33,055 nt of DNA from NCBI GenBank assembly GCA_903919975.1, contig CAIXKE010000100.1, positions 1-33,055 on the forward strand. The letters run 5' to 3'. The translations under genes were made by a program, and so were the position numbers. The notes beneath the pieces are model-generated. The model did no database searches, had not been told where the DNA came from, and was given only the letters and a program-made list of their open reading frames with translations. This stretch comes from Akkermansiaceae bacterium. GTDB lineage: Bacteria; Verrucomicrobiota; Verrucomicrobiia; Verrucomicrobiales; Akkermansiaceae. This document shows positions 33,055-33,055 of this stretch, one piece after another. Position 1 is the first letter of the stretch. Every line of letters starts with the position of its first letter.

Positions 33055-33055
33055 C

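Overview
The window looks like a chromosomal segment of a Verrucomicrobiota (PVC superphylum) bacterium. The reasons are a double-length UvrA with four ABC ATPase modules (a form known from Chlamydiae and relatives), a secreted sugar-isomerase-like TIM barrel with a Tat-like leader, PVC-style membrane Ser/Thr kinases, and the C-terminal end of a RAYT-type (REP-associated) transposase of the kind common in this phylum. Most starts lack a clear Shine-Dalgarno sequence. The phylum is inferred from gene content; no rRNA gene is present.

Layout. 1-1440: a transposase tail, pdxH, a likely intrinsic terminator and a 216-bp nested palindromic element. 1441-8203: a DEAD-box helicase, a minus-strand pair (TPR protein and phytoene desaturase) divergent from an ALDH3-type aldehyde dehydrogenase, a Xer-type recombinase, and a secreted TIM-barrel protein. 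8200-13998: RNase III, tRNA-His, an alpha/beta hydrolase lipoprotein, tyrS, and a CPBP protease-thiL pair joined by an ATGA overlap. 14128-18079: two paralogous membrane kinases; the first is a pseudokinase carrying two C-type-lectin-like domains, the second has intact catalytic motifs and a Gln/Arg/Glu-repeat coiled coil. 18184-24047: uvrA. 24052-26113: a PmtA-like methyltransferase and a GlcD-type FAD oxidase. 26262-30548: sucA-sucB. 30688-32652: an ABC ATPase and rsmH. 32746-end: the RAYT fragment.

The most striking content is in and around uvrA. The gene carries about a dozen short, mostly in-frame insertions of palindromic and 7-bp-repeat DNA. They include three inserts of about 90-100 bp whose arms are inverted heptad arrays, two doublets of GTCTC-loop hairpins translated identically, and a third copy translated in another frame. 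The reading frame is broken inside one heptad insert, and adding one 7-bp unit there would restore a single UvrA of about 1,950 residues. Related heptads and two-hairpin doublets lie elsewhere in the window (10773-10797, 12000-12059, 26196-26254), and the RAYT fragment suggests a possible mobiliser. This points to REP-like elements colonising a DNA-repair gene, with possible heptad-driven on/off switching. Assembly or sequencing error at the repeat is the main alternative.

Most of the rest is housekeeping: vitamin B6 and thiamine cofactors, TCA cycle E1/E2, translation and RNA processing.
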